From Massilia sp. H-1 (GTDB lineage: Bacteria > Pseudomonadota > Gammaproteobacteria > Burkholderiales > Burkholderiaceae_D): DNA of 64,000 bases. Location of the stretch: assembly GCA_024703915.1 (NCBI GenBank), contig CP087969.1:4526001-4590000 (forward strand), given 5' to 3'. Positions 54,143 to 64,000 of the stretch are shown here, piece after piece (the first letter of the stretch is position 1; the number at the start of each line of letters is the position of its first letter). A program made the translations under genes and the position numbers. The notes under the pieces were generated by a model. It made no database searches, was not told the origin of the DNA, and saw only the letters and a list, made by a program, of their open reading frames with translations.

Positions 54143-55036
54143 TGAACCGCATTATTTCCATTTTCGTCGGCGGCTTCATCGCGCTGATGCTCATTTCGTC
54201 CACCGTGTTCGTGGTCGACCAGAAGCACTACGCGATCCTGTTCTCGTTCGGCAAGGTCGGCGGGGTACTGGCCGAACCGGGCTTGTACTTCAAGCTGCCG
54301 CGCCCGTTCCAGAACGTGGTCTACCTGGACAAGCGCACGCTTACGCTCGACACGCCCGACGCCGACCGCTTCATCACGGCTGAAAAGCAAAACATCCTGG
54401 TCGATTCCTTCATCAAGTGGCGCATTGCCGATCCGAAGCTGTATTACATCAGCTTCAACGGCGATGAAATGCGCGCCATGAACCGCATCGCCCAGATCGC
54501 CAAGGCGGCCCTGAACGAGGAAATCACCAAGCGCACCGTGCACGACGTGATTTCCGGCGAGCGCGCCAAGGTGATGGATGCGATCCAGACCAAGGTCGTC
54601 AATGACGCCAAGCTGGTCGGCATCGCCATCGTCGACGTGCGCCTGAAGCGGGTCGAATACGCGGAAGACATCAACGCCTCGGTCTACGAGCGCATGAAGG
54701 CCGAGCGGACCAAGGCGGCCAACGAACTGCGTTCGACCGGCTCGGCCGAATCAGAACGGGCTGCGTGCCCAGGCCGACCGCGAGCGTACCGAGATCCTGT
54801 CGCGCCTTCCGCGAGGCCGAGCAGATCAAGGGCCAGGGCGACGCCGAAGCCTCGCGCATTTATGCCGAAGCGTTTGGCAAGAATCCGGAGTTCTACAAGT
54901 TCTACCGCTCGCTCGAAGCCTACCGCGCCACCTTCCGCAGCCACGGCGACGTGATGGTGCTCGATTCGAATTCGGAGTTCTTCAAGTACTTCCGCAGTCC
55001 GGGCGGCGCATCATGCCAGCGGCACCGAAAAAGTAA
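54142..55036 (+). CDS. hflC: FtsH regulator HflC (SPFH domain)
   Basis: N-terminal helix IISIFVGGFIALMLISSTVF followed by VVDQKHYAILFSFGKVGGVL, the SPFH core (TAEKQNILVDSFIKWRIADP, VHDVISGERAKVMDAIQTKV) and the conserved GQGDAEASRIYAEAFGKNPE, FYKFYRSLEAYRATFRSHGD. About 297 residues. Breaks near 54755, 54805 and 55013; the end reads PAAPKK. Partner of HflK in controlling FtsH. Confidence 0.95.
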
Positions 55037-55049
55037 GCGCAGCACCTGC

Positions 55050-55107
55050 ATCGCCCTCGCGCAGGCGGCTTATCGCCGCCTGCGCGAGGGCGATGTGCTT
55101 TTGTTTT
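55050..55107 (+). terminator. intrinsic terminator after hflC
   Basis: Perfect 20-bp stem: ATCGCCCTCGCGCAGGCGGC (55050-55069), loop TTATC, exact complement (55075-55094), then GTGC and a T-rich tract CTTTTGTTTT. It ends the hflX-hflK-hflC transcript 14 bases after the stop. Confidence 0.88.
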
Positions 55108-55140
55108 GCGATGTGTTTTGCGTCTCCGGTGACAATTTTC

Positions 55141-55170
55141 TTGGGTCATCCATATCAATTCAGGTAAAAT
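55141..55170 (+). promoter_or_regulatory. possible promoter of hisZ-purA
   Basis: TTGGGT (55141-55146), an 18-base spacer and TAAAAT (55165-55170) in the AT-rich gap between the hflC terminator and hisZ, 72 bases before the start. The -35 match is only partial. Confidence 0.35.
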
Positions 55171-55242
55171 TGATGGTTCGGCGCACCATTTATCCCCATC
55201 GTGTGCCTTCTGTTGTTTGTTTTTTAACTACGTCTTTTGCCC

Positions 55243-56403
55243 ATGCCGAACTGGCTCCTGCCTGAACATATCGCCGACGTCTTGCCGTCCGAAGCACGCA
55301 AGATCGAGGAGCTGCGTCGCCTGATGCTCGACAACTTCCGCCTGTACGGATACGAGCTCGTGATGCCGCCCCTGCTCGAGTATGTCGATTCGCTGCTGAC
55401 CGGTGCTTAAGCCAGGACACGGATCTGCGCACCTTCAAGCTGGTCGACCAGATTTCCGGCCGCATGCTGGGCTTGCGCGCCGACATGACGACCCAGGTGG
55501 CGCGCATCGACGCCCACCTGCTCAACCGCGATTCCGTCACCCGCCTGTGCTACAGCCGGCAGCGTGCTGCACACGCGTCCGAGCGGCTTGCACGCCACCC
55601 GCGAACCGCTCCAGATCGGCGCCGAGATGTACGGCCACAGCTGCCTCGAAGCCGACGCCGAGATCCAGGAACTGGCGCTCGCGTCGCTGGCGCTGGCCGG
55701 TTTCCCCGGACGTGCGCCTCGATCTGTCGCACGTGGGCGTGGTGCGTTCCCTGCTGGCCGCCGACGATGCCGCCCGCAAGGATGAAGCGCTGCTCTACAC
55801 CCTGCTGCGCGCGAAAGACACGCCGGGCCTGGACGCGATCAGCGCCGCCTACGCAGCCGGCCACGCGCGCCGCGCTGCTGGCGCTGCCGAATCTGTACGG
55901 CGACATCGACGTGCTGGGGCGCGCCCGCGAAGTGCTGCCCGACCTGCCGGGCATCGCCCGCGCGCTGGCCGAACTGGCCGCGCTGGCTTGGCTCGGCGAT
56001 CGGCCGCGCCGAGGTGGCGATCGACCTGGCCGACCTGCGCGGCTATGCGTATGAAAGCGGCGCCATGTTCGCGCTGTACGTCCCGGGCTTGCCGAACGCG
56101 GTGGCGCGCGGCGGCCGCTATGACCATGTGGGCGAAGCATTCGGCCGGGCCAGGCCCGCGACCGGCTTCTCGCTCGACTTGCGCGAACTGGCGCGGCTCT
56201 TGCCGACCGCCGAGCGCAAACATTCGATCCGTGCTCCGTGGGGCAATGCCCCCGAGCTGCGTGAAAAAATCGCTCAGCTGCGCAAGGCAGGGGAGGTCGT
56301 GATCCAGAGCATGCCGGGTCACGACAATGAGCAGGACGAGTTCGAGTGCGATCGCGTACTTGTCCTCGACGACAGTAACTGGATTCTCAAAAACTTAGGC
56401 TAA
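55243..56403 (+). CDS. hisZ: ATP phosphoribosyltransferase regulatory subunit HisZ
   Basis: A histidyl-tRNA-synthetase paralogue without the anticodon domain, needed by short-form HisG. It begins MPNWLLPEHIADVLPSEARK; DNFRLYGYELVMPPLLEYVD; RADMTTQVARIDAHLLNRDS; LQIGAEMYGHSCLEADAEIQ. About 385 residues, HisZ length. Breaks near 55406 (ACCGGTGCCGGCCAG written GGTGCTTAAGCCAG), 55560, 55707, 55868 and 55990. In this family of bacteria hisZ regularly precedes purA. hisG is outside the window. Confidence 0.93.
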
Positions 56404-56408
56404 GTGTG

Positions 56409-57727
56409 ATGTCAAAGAAAAACGTGGCAAAGAATGTCGTTGTCATCGGTACCCAATGGGGCGATGAAGGCAAAGGTAAAATCGTCGACTGGCTGACCGA
56501 CAACGCCCAGGGCGTGGTCCGCTTCCAGGGCGGCCATAACGCGGGCCACACGCTCGTGATCAAGGGCCAGAAGACGGCACTGCAACTGATCCCGTCGGGC
56601 ATCATGCGCGAAGGCGTGGCTTGCTACATCGGTAACGGTGTGGTGGTGTCGGTGCCGGACGTGCTGCGCGAAATCGACAAGCTCGAAGCGATCGGCGTCG
56701 AAGTCGTCTCGCGCCTGAAAATCTCCGAAGCTTGCCCGGTCATCCTGCCTTACCACGTCGCGGTCGACGTGGCCCATAAAAAGCGCGCGGCGAGAACAAG
56801 ATCGGCACCACCTGCAAGGGTATCGGTCCGGCCTACGAAGACAAGGTGGCACGCCGCGCGATCCGTATCGCCGACCTGCTCAACCCGGAGCGTTTCGCCG
56901 AGAAGCTGCGCGAGAACCTGGCTTACCATAACTTCGTGCTGACCAACTACCTGAACGCCGACCCGGTCGACTTCCAGAAGACCTACGACGACGCGATGGC
57001 CCTGGTGCCGCGCCTGAAACCGATGGTGGGCGACGTTTCGTCCCAGCTGCACGCGGTCTACAAGGCCGGCGGCAACCTGCTGTTCTGAAGGCGCCCAGGG
57101 TTCCCTGCTCGACGTCGACCACGGCACTTATCCGTACGTGACCTCGTCGAACTGCGTGGCGGGCAATGCCTCAGGCTAAGCATGCTGCGTCGGTCCCAAC
57201 ATGCTGCACTACATCCTGGGCATCACCAAGGCCTACACCACCCGCGTCGGTTCCGGCCCGTTCCCGTCGGAACTGCCAACCGATGCTTAGGCGTCGGCCA
57301 CCACCTGTCGTCGGTCGGCCATGAATTCGGCACCGTCACCGGCCGTGCGCGCCGCTGCGGCTGGTTCGATGCCGCGCTGCTGCGCCGCTCGGTCCAGATC
57401 AACGGCGTGTCGGGCATGTGCCTGACCAAGCTCGACGTGCTGGACGGCATCGAGACGCTCAAGCTGTGCACCGGCTACACCATCGATGGCCAGGCCGTGG
57501 ATATCTTCCCGGTCGGCGCCGAAGATGCCGCGCGCTGCGTGCCAGTCTACGAAGAAATGCCGGGCTGGAAAGAATCGACCGTGGGCGCCAAGTCGCTGGC
57601 CGACCTGCCTGCCACCGCGCGTGCCTACATCAAACGTATCGAAGAACTGGTCGGCGTGCCGGTCGATATGGTCTCCACCGGTCCTGACCGCGTCGAAACC
57701 ATCGTCCTGCGTCACCCGTTCGAATAA
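56409..57727 (+). CDS. purA: adenylosuccinate synthetase
   Basis: GTP-dependent first step from IMP to AMP. VVVIGTQWGDEGKGKIVDWL (P-loop), RFQGGHNAGHTLVIKGQKTA, KIGTTCKGIGPAYEDKVARR, the segment NLLFEGAQGSLLDVDHGTYP and YTTRVGSGPFPSEL. About 432 residues. Breaks near 56783, 57088, 57176 (GCTAAGC) and 57286 (ACCGATGCCGGCGTC written with GCTTAGG). Five bases after hisZ. Confidence 0.96.
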
Positions 57728-57744
57728 AAGCAAGAGGAGAGAGC

Positions 57745-58285
57745 ATGAACACCCCACCATCGACCGACAACGACCTCTGGGTCTCCTGGGACGAATACCA
57801 CCGCCTGATCGAGCGCCTGGCGCTCAAGGTCTACGAATCGGGCTGGAAATTCGACCAGGTGCTGTGCCTGGCCCGTGGCGGCGTACGTCCCGGCGACGTG
57901 TTTTCGCGCATCTTCGACGTGCCGCTGGCGATCCTGTCGACCAGCTCTTACCGTGAAGAAGCGGGCACCGTGCGCGGCGATCTCGACATCGCCAAGTACA
58001 TGACCATGACCAAGGGCCCGCTGGCTAGACAAGATCCTGCTGGTCGACGACCTGGCTGATTCGGGCGTCACGCTCGACAAGGTCACGCGTCACCTGTCGG
58101 AAAATTTCACCGGCGTGACCGAAGTGAAATCGGCCGTGATCTGGGTCAAGGGCTGCTCGTCGATCCGTCCTGACTACTTCCTGGACGAATTGCCGCACAA
58201 CCCATGGATCCACCAGCCGTTCGAGGACTACGACGCGCTGCGCCCGCACCAGCTGGCCGCGTGGTTGAAAAAATTCGAGAAGTAA
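57745..58285 (+). CDS. phosphoribosyltransferase family protein
   Basis: About 178 residues. The PRPP-binding loop is KILLVDDLADSGVTLDKV; QVLCLARGGVRPGDVFSRIF is the N-terminal conserved loop. This resembles xanthine/guanine or hypoxanthine phosphoribosyltransferases and follows purA by 17 bases, so a purine-salvage role is likely; the exact base is not predictable. One break near 58025 (GCTAGAC for GCCGGC-like). Confidence 0.88.
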
Positions 58286-58350
58286 TTGCAGCGGCGGACG
58301 ATCCCAGGATTCTCCGCCGTTTTTCGTTGCCCGCCTTTCTCCGCTCTCGA

Positions 58351-59059
58351 ATGAAAAAGATGTCTCTCCCGATCGCCACGGCGGTCCTGGTTAGCGGCTG
58401 CGGCTTCGCCCCGGCCAACAAGTTCGACTATGCGGGCGGCAACGTGCTGCGCAACCAGACGGTCGGCTATACGCTGCGCAGCACCCCGCGCTTCCAGCTC
58501 GCTCAACACTTCGCAGGCGCTGACCAATGCCGTCATCGACGCGGTTGAAGCAGTGTGGCCGCCATGACCCGCCTGTCGCCCGGCTTTCACGCCACCACCG
58601 ACGCCGACGCGGCCGCCAAGGCTGCGCAGTACGGCCACATCGTCGACCCGGCATTGGACATCACCCAGGCCTTGCTGTCCGCGTTCGAGCGCGAGAAGGG
58701 CGTGCGGCGCGCCGAGGGCGTGCTGGCCGTGCCGGACGACATCAAGCCAAAGGAAATCGCGCAAGCCGCCCGCAGGCGCGCGTTTCATGCTCGACGTCGA
58801 GACCAGCAAATGGGGCTTGTCCACCTTTGCCACCGACTGGTTCCATTACGAGCTGCACTACCAGGCCAATGCGCGCCTGATCGACACGGAATCGGGCGCC
58901 GTGGTGGCCACCGGCGTGTGCAAGGATGCACCGGACGACAAGGCCAAGGCGCCCAATTTCGACCAGCTGATGATCGACAACGCGGCCTTGCTCAAGCAAA
59001 AACTGGCCAGCGCGGCCAGCGAATGTGCTGCGGCACTGAGGGCAAAGATGCTGCGTTGA
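58351..59059 (+). CDS. exported lipoprotein, paralogue 1 of a tandem pair
   Basis: Signal with lipobox VLVSGC after MKKMSLPIATA. The N-terminal half needs breaks corrected near 58498, 58548 and 58775; the clear part reads LSPGFHATTDADAAAKAAQY and, at the C-terminus, STFATDWFHYELHYQANARL, SGAVVATGVCKDAPDDKAKA, and ends KLASAASECAAALRAK. The C-terminal 90 residues parallel those of the next gene (TDWxHYxxxY, ATGxVxAxGxCK, xECxAxL). Function unknown; the pair probably arose by tandem duplication. Confidence 0.75.
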
Positions 59060-59150
59060 GGATGTGCATGCAGCCTGCATCGGCGGGAAAATATGCATGC
59101 TAAAATGCAATAGTGAAATGTGCTTTCCCTTCCCACCCTTCCCGGATCCG

Positions 59151-59807
59151 ATGAAAAATTTCCTGATTCTTGCTGTGCTCGCTGGCGTCGTGAGCGGCTG
59201 TGCCACGCAAACCGCCTCGCCGATTGACAATACCACCAGCGCCGCCATGCTGAACCAGCAGATTGTTCAGGTCGTGCACCCGCGCCCCAATTTCACGGCG
59301 ATGACGGCTGGCAAGGTCGCGTTTCCAGGAGGGCTGATCGGTGCCATGATGATGGGCGCCAGCGGCAACGACATCATTTCTCAGAATAACGTTCAAGATC
59401 CGGCCATCGCGATCGGACGCGAGCTGACCAAGGCGATCGCGCTGACCCGTGGCGCCAAGGTGGTGCCGTCCCCGGTCACGCTCGAATCGGTCGATGCCGC
59501 CGCGATCGCAACGTCGGTGCAAGGCCGTGCCCAGTACGTGCTGGCCGTCGAAACACGCGTTTGGAACTTCACCTATTTCCCGACTGACTGGACGCACTAC
59601 CGCGTGTCGTATGCCGCGCCCCTGATCGAGGTGGCCACCGGCAAGGTCCTCGCCGAAGGCGCTTGCAAACGCACCCCCGACAGCAACGCTGGCGCACCGA
59701 CCTACGATGTCCTGGTCGGCAGCGGCGCCGCAGGCCTGAAAAGCGAGCTGGCCCAGGCCACGACCGAATGCATCGCAACGCTGAAGAACGACCTGCTCAA
59801 CCTGTAA
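59151..59807 (+). CDS. exported lipoprotein, paralogue 2 of a tandem pair
   Basis: Intact, 218 residues. Lipobox AGVVSGCATQ. Wording: QQIVQVVHPRPNFTAMTAGK, GLIGAMMMGASGNDIISQNN, YFPTDWTHYRVSYAAPLIEV, ATGKVLAEGACKRTPDSNAG and ATTECIATLKNDLLNL. It is related to the preceding gene over its C-terminal half and, unlike it, carries no frame break. Two conserved cysteines (GAC and TEC) could form a disulfide. Family and role unknown. Confidence 0.8.
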   Translation: MKNFLILAVLAGVVSGCATQTASPIDNTTSAAMLNQQIVQVVHPRPNFTAMTAGKVAFPGGLIGAMMMGASGNDIISQNNVQDPAIAIGRELTKAIALTRGAKVVPSPVTLESVDAAAIATSVQGRAQYVLAVETRVWNFTYFPTDWTHYRVSYAAPLIEVATGKVLAEGACKRTPDSNAGAPTYDVLVGSGAAGLKSELAQATTECIATLKNDLLNL

Positions 59808-59861
59808 CGGCTGCCGGGCCGATGATCGTGTTCCCTTTGTTTGCCTTGCCATGATGTCACC

Positions 59862-60465
59862 ATGACCCAAACCTTCATCCAGACCTTCATCCTGCTGATC
59901 CTGGTCACCGACCCGTTCGGCAACGTTCCCCTGTTCGTCAGCGCGCTGGCCCAGGTGCCCAAGGCGCGGCGCTGGAAAGTGGTGGTGCGCGAGTGCCTGA
60001 TCGCTTTCGTGGTCCTGCTGTTGTTCATGTTCTTCGGCAGCCATTTGCTGTCGGCCATGCAGCTGTCCGAGATTTCGCTGCGCATCGGCGGCTCCGTGAT
60101 CCTGTTCCTGATCGCGCTGCGCATGGTGTTCCCGCAGCCGGGCGGCCCGTTCGGCGCCAGCGAGGATGGCGGCGGCGAACCGTTCATCGTGCCGCTGGCG
60201 ATTCCCGCCATCGCCTAGCCCGTCGGCGCTGGCCACGGTGCTGCTGTTCTCGTCCGATTCCACGATGGACGTGGTGGTCCACGTGGGCGCGCTCACGTCG
60301 GTGGCCCTGGTCTGGCTGGCCGTGTTCCTGTCGGCCGAGCGCCTGCAGGAAAAGCTCGGTCCGCAAGTGATGACGGCCTTCGAGCGCCTGATGGGCCTGA
60401 TTCTGTCCGCGATGGCCGTGGAAATGTTCCTGGCCGGTATACGGGAATTCATCAAGTCGGTGTAG
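59862..60465 (+). CDS. MarC-family integral membrane protein
   Basis: About 200 residues with six helices. It begins MTQTFIQTFILLILVTDPFG, NVPLFVSALAQVP; then ISLRIGGSVILFLIALRMVF, and FIVPLAIPAIAGPSALATVL across the break at 60217 (ATCGCCTAGCCC for GCCGGCCC). MarC proteins were once linked to antibiotic resistance, but the role is unclear. Confidence 0.92.
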
Positions 60466-60554
60466 CGTTGTCGCCAATGCTTACAAAAATAATATGATTG
60501 GCCTGAAGTTTGTTGCTAAAATATTAGCTTTAGTAACTTGATACGGCCAAACAT

Positions 60555-61529
60555 ATGAAATCATTGGGACTGACCCTCTTTGCCGCGCTGGCAGCTGCCA
60601 GCGCCACTTCTTTCGCAGCGGACGTATCGAGCAACGTCGAAAAATGCGAACGCCCGCTGGGCACCATCGCCGTGAGCGAAAACCGCGGCGCCAGCCAGCA
60701 TGAACTGCAAAGCTACGGCCTCGGCTCGCCCGTGTCGCTGCTGCGCATCATGATCCAGAATTCCAACTGCTTCACCGTCGTCGAACGCGGCGTGGCCATG
60801 GCCAATCTGCAGGAAGAGCGCGCTGGCCGCCAATGGCGACTCGATGGGCAATTCGAACATCGGCAAGGGCCAGCTGCAGGCGGCCGACTTCGTCATGACG
60901 CCAGGCGTGCAATTTACCGCCAACACGGGCGGCGTGGGCGCGGCACTGTCGAACTGGGGCGGTTCGCGCCTGGGCGGCATCGTGGGCGGCATCAGCTAAG
61001 CAACCTCAAGTTCAAGGAAGCGCAAACCAGCCTGCTGATCGCCGATGTGCGTTCGGGCATCCAGGTGGCCGCCGCGGAAGGCGCCGCCAAGAAGACCGAC
61101 TTCGGCATGTCGGGCTGGAACTACGCCAGCGGCGGCTATGCCAGCGGCAGCGGTTACACCAACACGCCGGAAGGCAAGATGGTGGCCGCCAGCCTGCTCG
61201 ACAACTACAACAAGATCGTGCAGACCATCCGCAATCAGGCCAGCCTGGTGAAAACCAACAGCGCGCAGAGCAAGGTCAACGCTTAAGCAATTCGACGCGA
61301 GAAGGCGTGCCCGTCGCCGCAGGCGCGAGCGTGTATGCGCGCCTGTCGACGGTGAAGGTGTTCACCGACGCCAGCGCCAAGAGCAAGGTCATGGGCACTC
61401 TGTCGCGCTCGGAAGAGGCGATCGCCACCGGTGAAGAAAAGAACGGCTTCGTTCAGATCGACGGCGAAAACGTGGCTAGATGGCTGGGTCCAGCGTTCGC
61501 TGGTCTCGACCGCGCCTGCGCAGCAGTAA
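60555..61529 (+). CDS. CsgG-family exported protein with C-terminal SH3-like domain
   Basis: Signal peptide SLGLTLFAALAAASATSFAA. CsgG-like core: GASQHELQSYGLGSPVSLLR then IMIQNSNCFTVVERG, LQAADFVMTPGVQFTANTGG, and FKEAQTSLLIADVRSGIQVA. A C-terminal region separated by a break at 61284 (GTCAACGCCGGCAAT written GCTTAAGC) reads SVYARLSTVKVFTDASAKSK, VMGTLSRSEEAIATG and NGFVQIDGENVAGWVQRSLV: a bacterial SH3 pattern. About 325 residues. Breaks also at 60822, 61000 and 61477. CsgG-fold proteins form outer-membrane pores or sense envelope components; no curli genes are nearby. Confidence 0.82.
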
Positions 61530-61545
61530 GCCCGGGCAGCAAACC

Positions 61546-61818
61546 TTATTCGGCAGTGGTGGGATCGATGATCGCCGTCACTGCCGACACGCGGTTGGCG
61601 GGAAAGCCGCCTTGCCGCGCATGCTCGTGGACCAGCTCCTCGTTGGCCGCGTTGTAGATGCAATAGACCTTGTCGCCAGTGACGTAGCTCTGCACCCACT
61701 GGATGTCCGGCCCCATCTTGGACAAGACCCCGCACGAGGTCTGCGAAATGCCTTTCAAGTCCGACTGCGACAGTTTTCCTGCGCCTGGGATGTCTCGTTC
61801 GATCACATATTTTGGCAT
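61546..61818 (-). CDS. DUF4242 family protein
   Basis: An intact 90-residue protein. It begins MPKYVIERDIPGAGKLSQSD with AAGGAGACTGCC upstream; SYVTGDKVYCIYNAANEELV and HEHARQGGFPANRVSAVTAI are the DUF4242 pattern. Its fold is a small ferredoxin-like (nickel-responsive-type) barrel; function unknown. Convergent with the CsgG-like gene. Confidence 0.88.
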   Translation of the reverse strand: MPKYVIERDIPGAGKLSQSDLKGISQTSCGVLSKMGPDIQWVQSYVTGDKVYCIYNAANEELVHEHARQGGFPANRVSAVTAIIDPTTAE

Positions 61819-61955
61819 GGCAGTCTCCTTGAGGCCCATGGCGGCCGATGCCGCCACCATCTGTAGTTATACGCCTGTTCTTATTATTTGTGCATCGGAA
61901 AGGTGCGCCTGCGCCATCGTGCGCGTGTTGTATATCTGCTATATGGAATCGTAAA

Positions 61956-61972
61956 TTGCTATGATATAGCAA
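61956..61972. promoter_or_regulatory. inverted repeat TTGCTAT-GAT-ATAGCAA
   Basis: Perfect 7-bp arms (61956-61962 and 61966-61972) in the AT-rich gap between the divergent DUF4242 and HAF-repeat genes, 68 bases before the latter. The symmetry and position suggest an operator; no regulator is identified. Confidence 0.4.
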
Positions 61973-62040
61973 TGTTTTTGCAAAATTATGGAAATGCTCA
62001 GTTATAGTCTGGTGATATTCTTTCAATAAGGAGCTGTCCC

Positions 62041-63145
62041 ATGCATGCAGTCCTGCGCCTTTCCCTGCTGATGATGGCGGCGTTTGCCGCCGATGCCCTT
62101 GCCGCCACCCAGTCGCTCGGCATCAAGTCGCCCAACGGCGAAGCGACCATCGCTTACGACATGAATGCGCGCGGCCAGGTGGCCGCCGTGCTGGAAGACG
62201 ACGAAGGCAGGCAGCGCGGGGTGCTGTATGAACAGGGCAAGGTGACGGAGTTGCGTTCGCTGGGCGGCGGCTACAGCGATGCCAAAGCCATCAATGAGCA
62301 AGGACAGGTGGTCGGCTCGGCGCAAGGTGCCGACCGCCGCTGGAAAGCCTTCGTCTTCGAGCGCGGCAGCGGCATGCGCGAGCTGGGCACCCTGGGCGGC
62401 GCGAGCAGCTACGGCCTGGCGATCAACCAGCGCGGCGATGTGGTCGGCTTTTCCGACACGCCCGACGGTTACTTTCACGCCTTCGTCGTCCAGCAGGGAC
62501 GGCCCATGCAGGATCTGGGCACGCTGGGCGGCACCATCAGCTACGCGAGCGCCATGAACAACACGGGGCAGGTGGTGGGCACCGCCTCCATGCCCGACGA
62601 ATACCGCCACGCTTTCCTGTACGACCCGGTGCGCGGCATGGTCGATCTGGGCACGCTGGGCGGCCTGTCCAGCTCCGCCTCCGCCATCAACGACGCCGAA
62701 GCGTGATCGTGGGCGCATCGCTGACCCGCGATCGCCGCTGGCATGCGTTCATGCATGACGGCAAGCGCATGATCGACCTGGGCGCCATCATCGGCCATGG
62801 CTCGAGCTTTGCGACGGGCATCAACAATGCTTAGGCCACGTGGTCGGCACCTTGCTCATCGGCGACGAGCGCCAAAGTTTCGTCTGGCGCGACAACAAGA
62901 TGATCGTCCACCGCGGCGGCAAGGGCTTGCACGTGATCAATGGCATCAACAACAGGGAACAGGTCATCGGCGCCACTTTCGACAAGCGGCTCGACGCTGC
63001 CACCATGCCGTCGGCCGCGGTGCCGGTGGTCGACCACGGCGGTCAGAAGTTGTCCTTGCTGATCGTGTTCGCGATCGTGGCGGCAGCGCTGGGCGTGGCC
63101 GTGCGGCGTTATCTGGTCAGTGTGCGCGCCCCCGATTTCGCCTGA
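62041..63145 (+). CDS. HAF-repeat exported protein with C-terminal membrane anchor
   Basis: A signal peptide ending ADALA is followed by six repeats of the HAF type (DLGTLGGxxSxAxAINxxGQVVGxAxxxDxxxHAFL): ELGTLGGASSYGLAINQRGD, DLGTLGGTISYASAMNNTGQ, DLGTLGGLSSSASAINDAG, INNAGHVVGTLLIGDERQSF and others. They probably form a beta-propeller. A helix near the end (LSLLIVFAIVAAALGVAV) followed by RRYLV anchors it. About 366 residues. Breaks near 62699 and 62829 (AATGCCGGCCAC written with GCTTAGG). AAGGAG precedes the ATG. Confidence 0.87.
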
Positions 63146-63209
63146 ATGACGCTTGCAAAGCGTGGCCATTAGTGCAACCATCGCAAGTGAGCTTTTTGCG
63201 AGGTCCATC

Positions 63210-63890
63210 ATGTCCATGACCCTGTATTACCATCCACTCGCATCGTACTGTCACAAGGTGATGGTGGCGCTGCACGAGCTGAACCTCGACGCCGAGCGCA
63301 AGCTGATCGATCTGGGCGCCGAGGCGGACCGCGCGCAGCTGCGGGCGGTCTGGCCCATGACCAAGTTCCCGGTGCTGCGCGACCATGCGCGCGGGCGCGA
63401 CGTGCCCGAGTCGTCGATCATCATCGAATACATCGACCGCCATTACGGCGGACCGGCGCGGCTGGTGCCTAAGCCGATCCGGACGCCGCGCTCGACGTGC
63501 GCCTGTGGGATCGCGTGTTCGACAATTACGTGATGGGGCCGATGCAGGAAATCGTCGCCGCCCACTTCAGCGGCGTGACGGACAACAGCGGCTTACTGGC
63601 CACGCTCGCCGCGGCATACCGGATGATCGATGCGCGCATGAAGGGGCGCGAATGGGCCGTGGGCGACCACTTCCAGCATGGCCGACTGCGCGGCCGTGCC
63701 GTCGCTGTTTTATGCCTGTACACTCAGCGCTTTCCCGCCGGAGTGCACCCATCTGGCGGCGTATTTCGAACGCTTGATGGCACGCCCGTCGGTGCAGCGC
63801 ATGCTCGATGAAGCGCGGCCGTATTTCCACATGTACCCGTTCGCGGACGCCATTGCGCCGCGCTTTCGCAGTTCACCTCAGGAAAAATGA
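63210..63890 (+). CDS. glutathione S-transferase family protein
   Basis: About 226 residues. Thioredoxin-like N-domain with YHPLASYCHKVMVALHEL; the glutathione-binding ES is in VPESSIIIEYIDRHYGG; all-helical C-domain WDRVFDNYVMGPMQEIVAAH and SMADCAAVPSLFYACTLSA. Breaks near 63470 and 63678 (HFSMADC is split). The cysteine in SYCH may act in place of serine/tyrosine, as in Omega or Beta types. Its TGA overlaps the next ATG. Confidence 0.9.
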
Positions 63891-64000
63891 CATTGAACGC
63901 CCCATTGCAGGACACGAAAATCGACGTGAAAATCAAGTTGGCAGGCCTGTGGGCCTCTACGCTGTTTTGCTATATCTACGGTGACTACTTCGAACTGTAT
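63887..64000 (+). CDS. N-terminus of a DUF6326-type membrane protein, cut by the window end
   Basis: ATG 63887 overlaps the GST stop (ATGA). The 38 visible residues include IDVKIKLAGLWASTLFCYIY then GDYFELY, wording I associate with small membrane proteins annotated DUF6326. The gene runs past base 64000. Confidence 0.7.
   Translation, partial: MTLNAPLQDTKIDVKIKLAGLWASTLFCYIYGDYFELY

Noticed and set aside
59100..60455. Long open frame antisense to the second lipoprotein and marC (451 codons)
   Set aside because: Spans two recognised genes and their gap, with low-complexity His/Gln-rich translation.

Overview
The window reads as a chromosomal segment of a GC-rich betaproteobacterium of the family Oxalobacteraceae, most like Massilia, Telluria or Duganella. 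I base this on gene order and protein wording: odhA-odhB-lpdA, surE-pcm-nlpD-rpoS, ndk-rlmN-pilW-rodZ-ispG-hisS-yfgM-bamB-der-hfq-hflX-hflK-hflC-hisZ-purA, plus a PEP-CTERM protein. I saw no tRNA, rRNA, CRISPR array or complete insertion sequence.

Layout. 1-1.8 kb: fragments, a PEP-CTERM exported protein and small genes. 1.8-4.1 kb: an OmpR-type two-component operon (sensor, then regulator) whose likely operator occurs twice, once before the sensor and once before a small secreted-protein gene. 4.2-11.8 kb: an iron-acquisition locus. A catecholate-siderophore-type TonB receptor diverges from a six-gene operon (PepSY membrane protein, DUF2271, DUF4198, ApbE, membrane-anchored flavodoxin/reductase, PKHD hydroxylase), with two Fur boxes between them. 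12-18 kb: the 2-oxoglutarate dehydrogenase genes with a PspC-like gene inserted. 18-27 kb: zapE, a PP2C phosphatase, a DinG-type helicase, a DUF885 protein and others. 27.4-30.4 kb: a two-gene TIR / P-loop ATPase-TPR module, the best conflict-system candidate. 30.5-36 kb: surE-pcm-nlpD-rpoS and rlmD. 36-37.4 kb: a Fic gene inserted at the 3' end of rlmD. 37.6-41.5 kb: TonB-like, M28 peptidase and small genes, and a Bax-inhibitor-1 protein. 41.7-58.3 kb: the conserved ndk-to-purA housekeeping run. 58.3-64 kb: exported proteins (tandem paralogous lipoproteins, CsgG-like, HAF-repeat), MarC and a GST.

The sequence itself is unusual. Most genes, including essential ones, carry one or more frame breaks with a repeated signature: where the protein demands GCCGGC, the text shows GCTTAGC, GCTTAAGC, GCTAAGC or GCCTAGC. 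CGAAC is likewise often written CAGAAC, and homopolymers are shortened. I read these as systematic sequencing or consensus errors, possibly caused by DNA modification at those motifs, and not as pseudogenes. CDS coordinates therefore span the full reconstructed gene, and the protein motifs quoted are read across the breaks.
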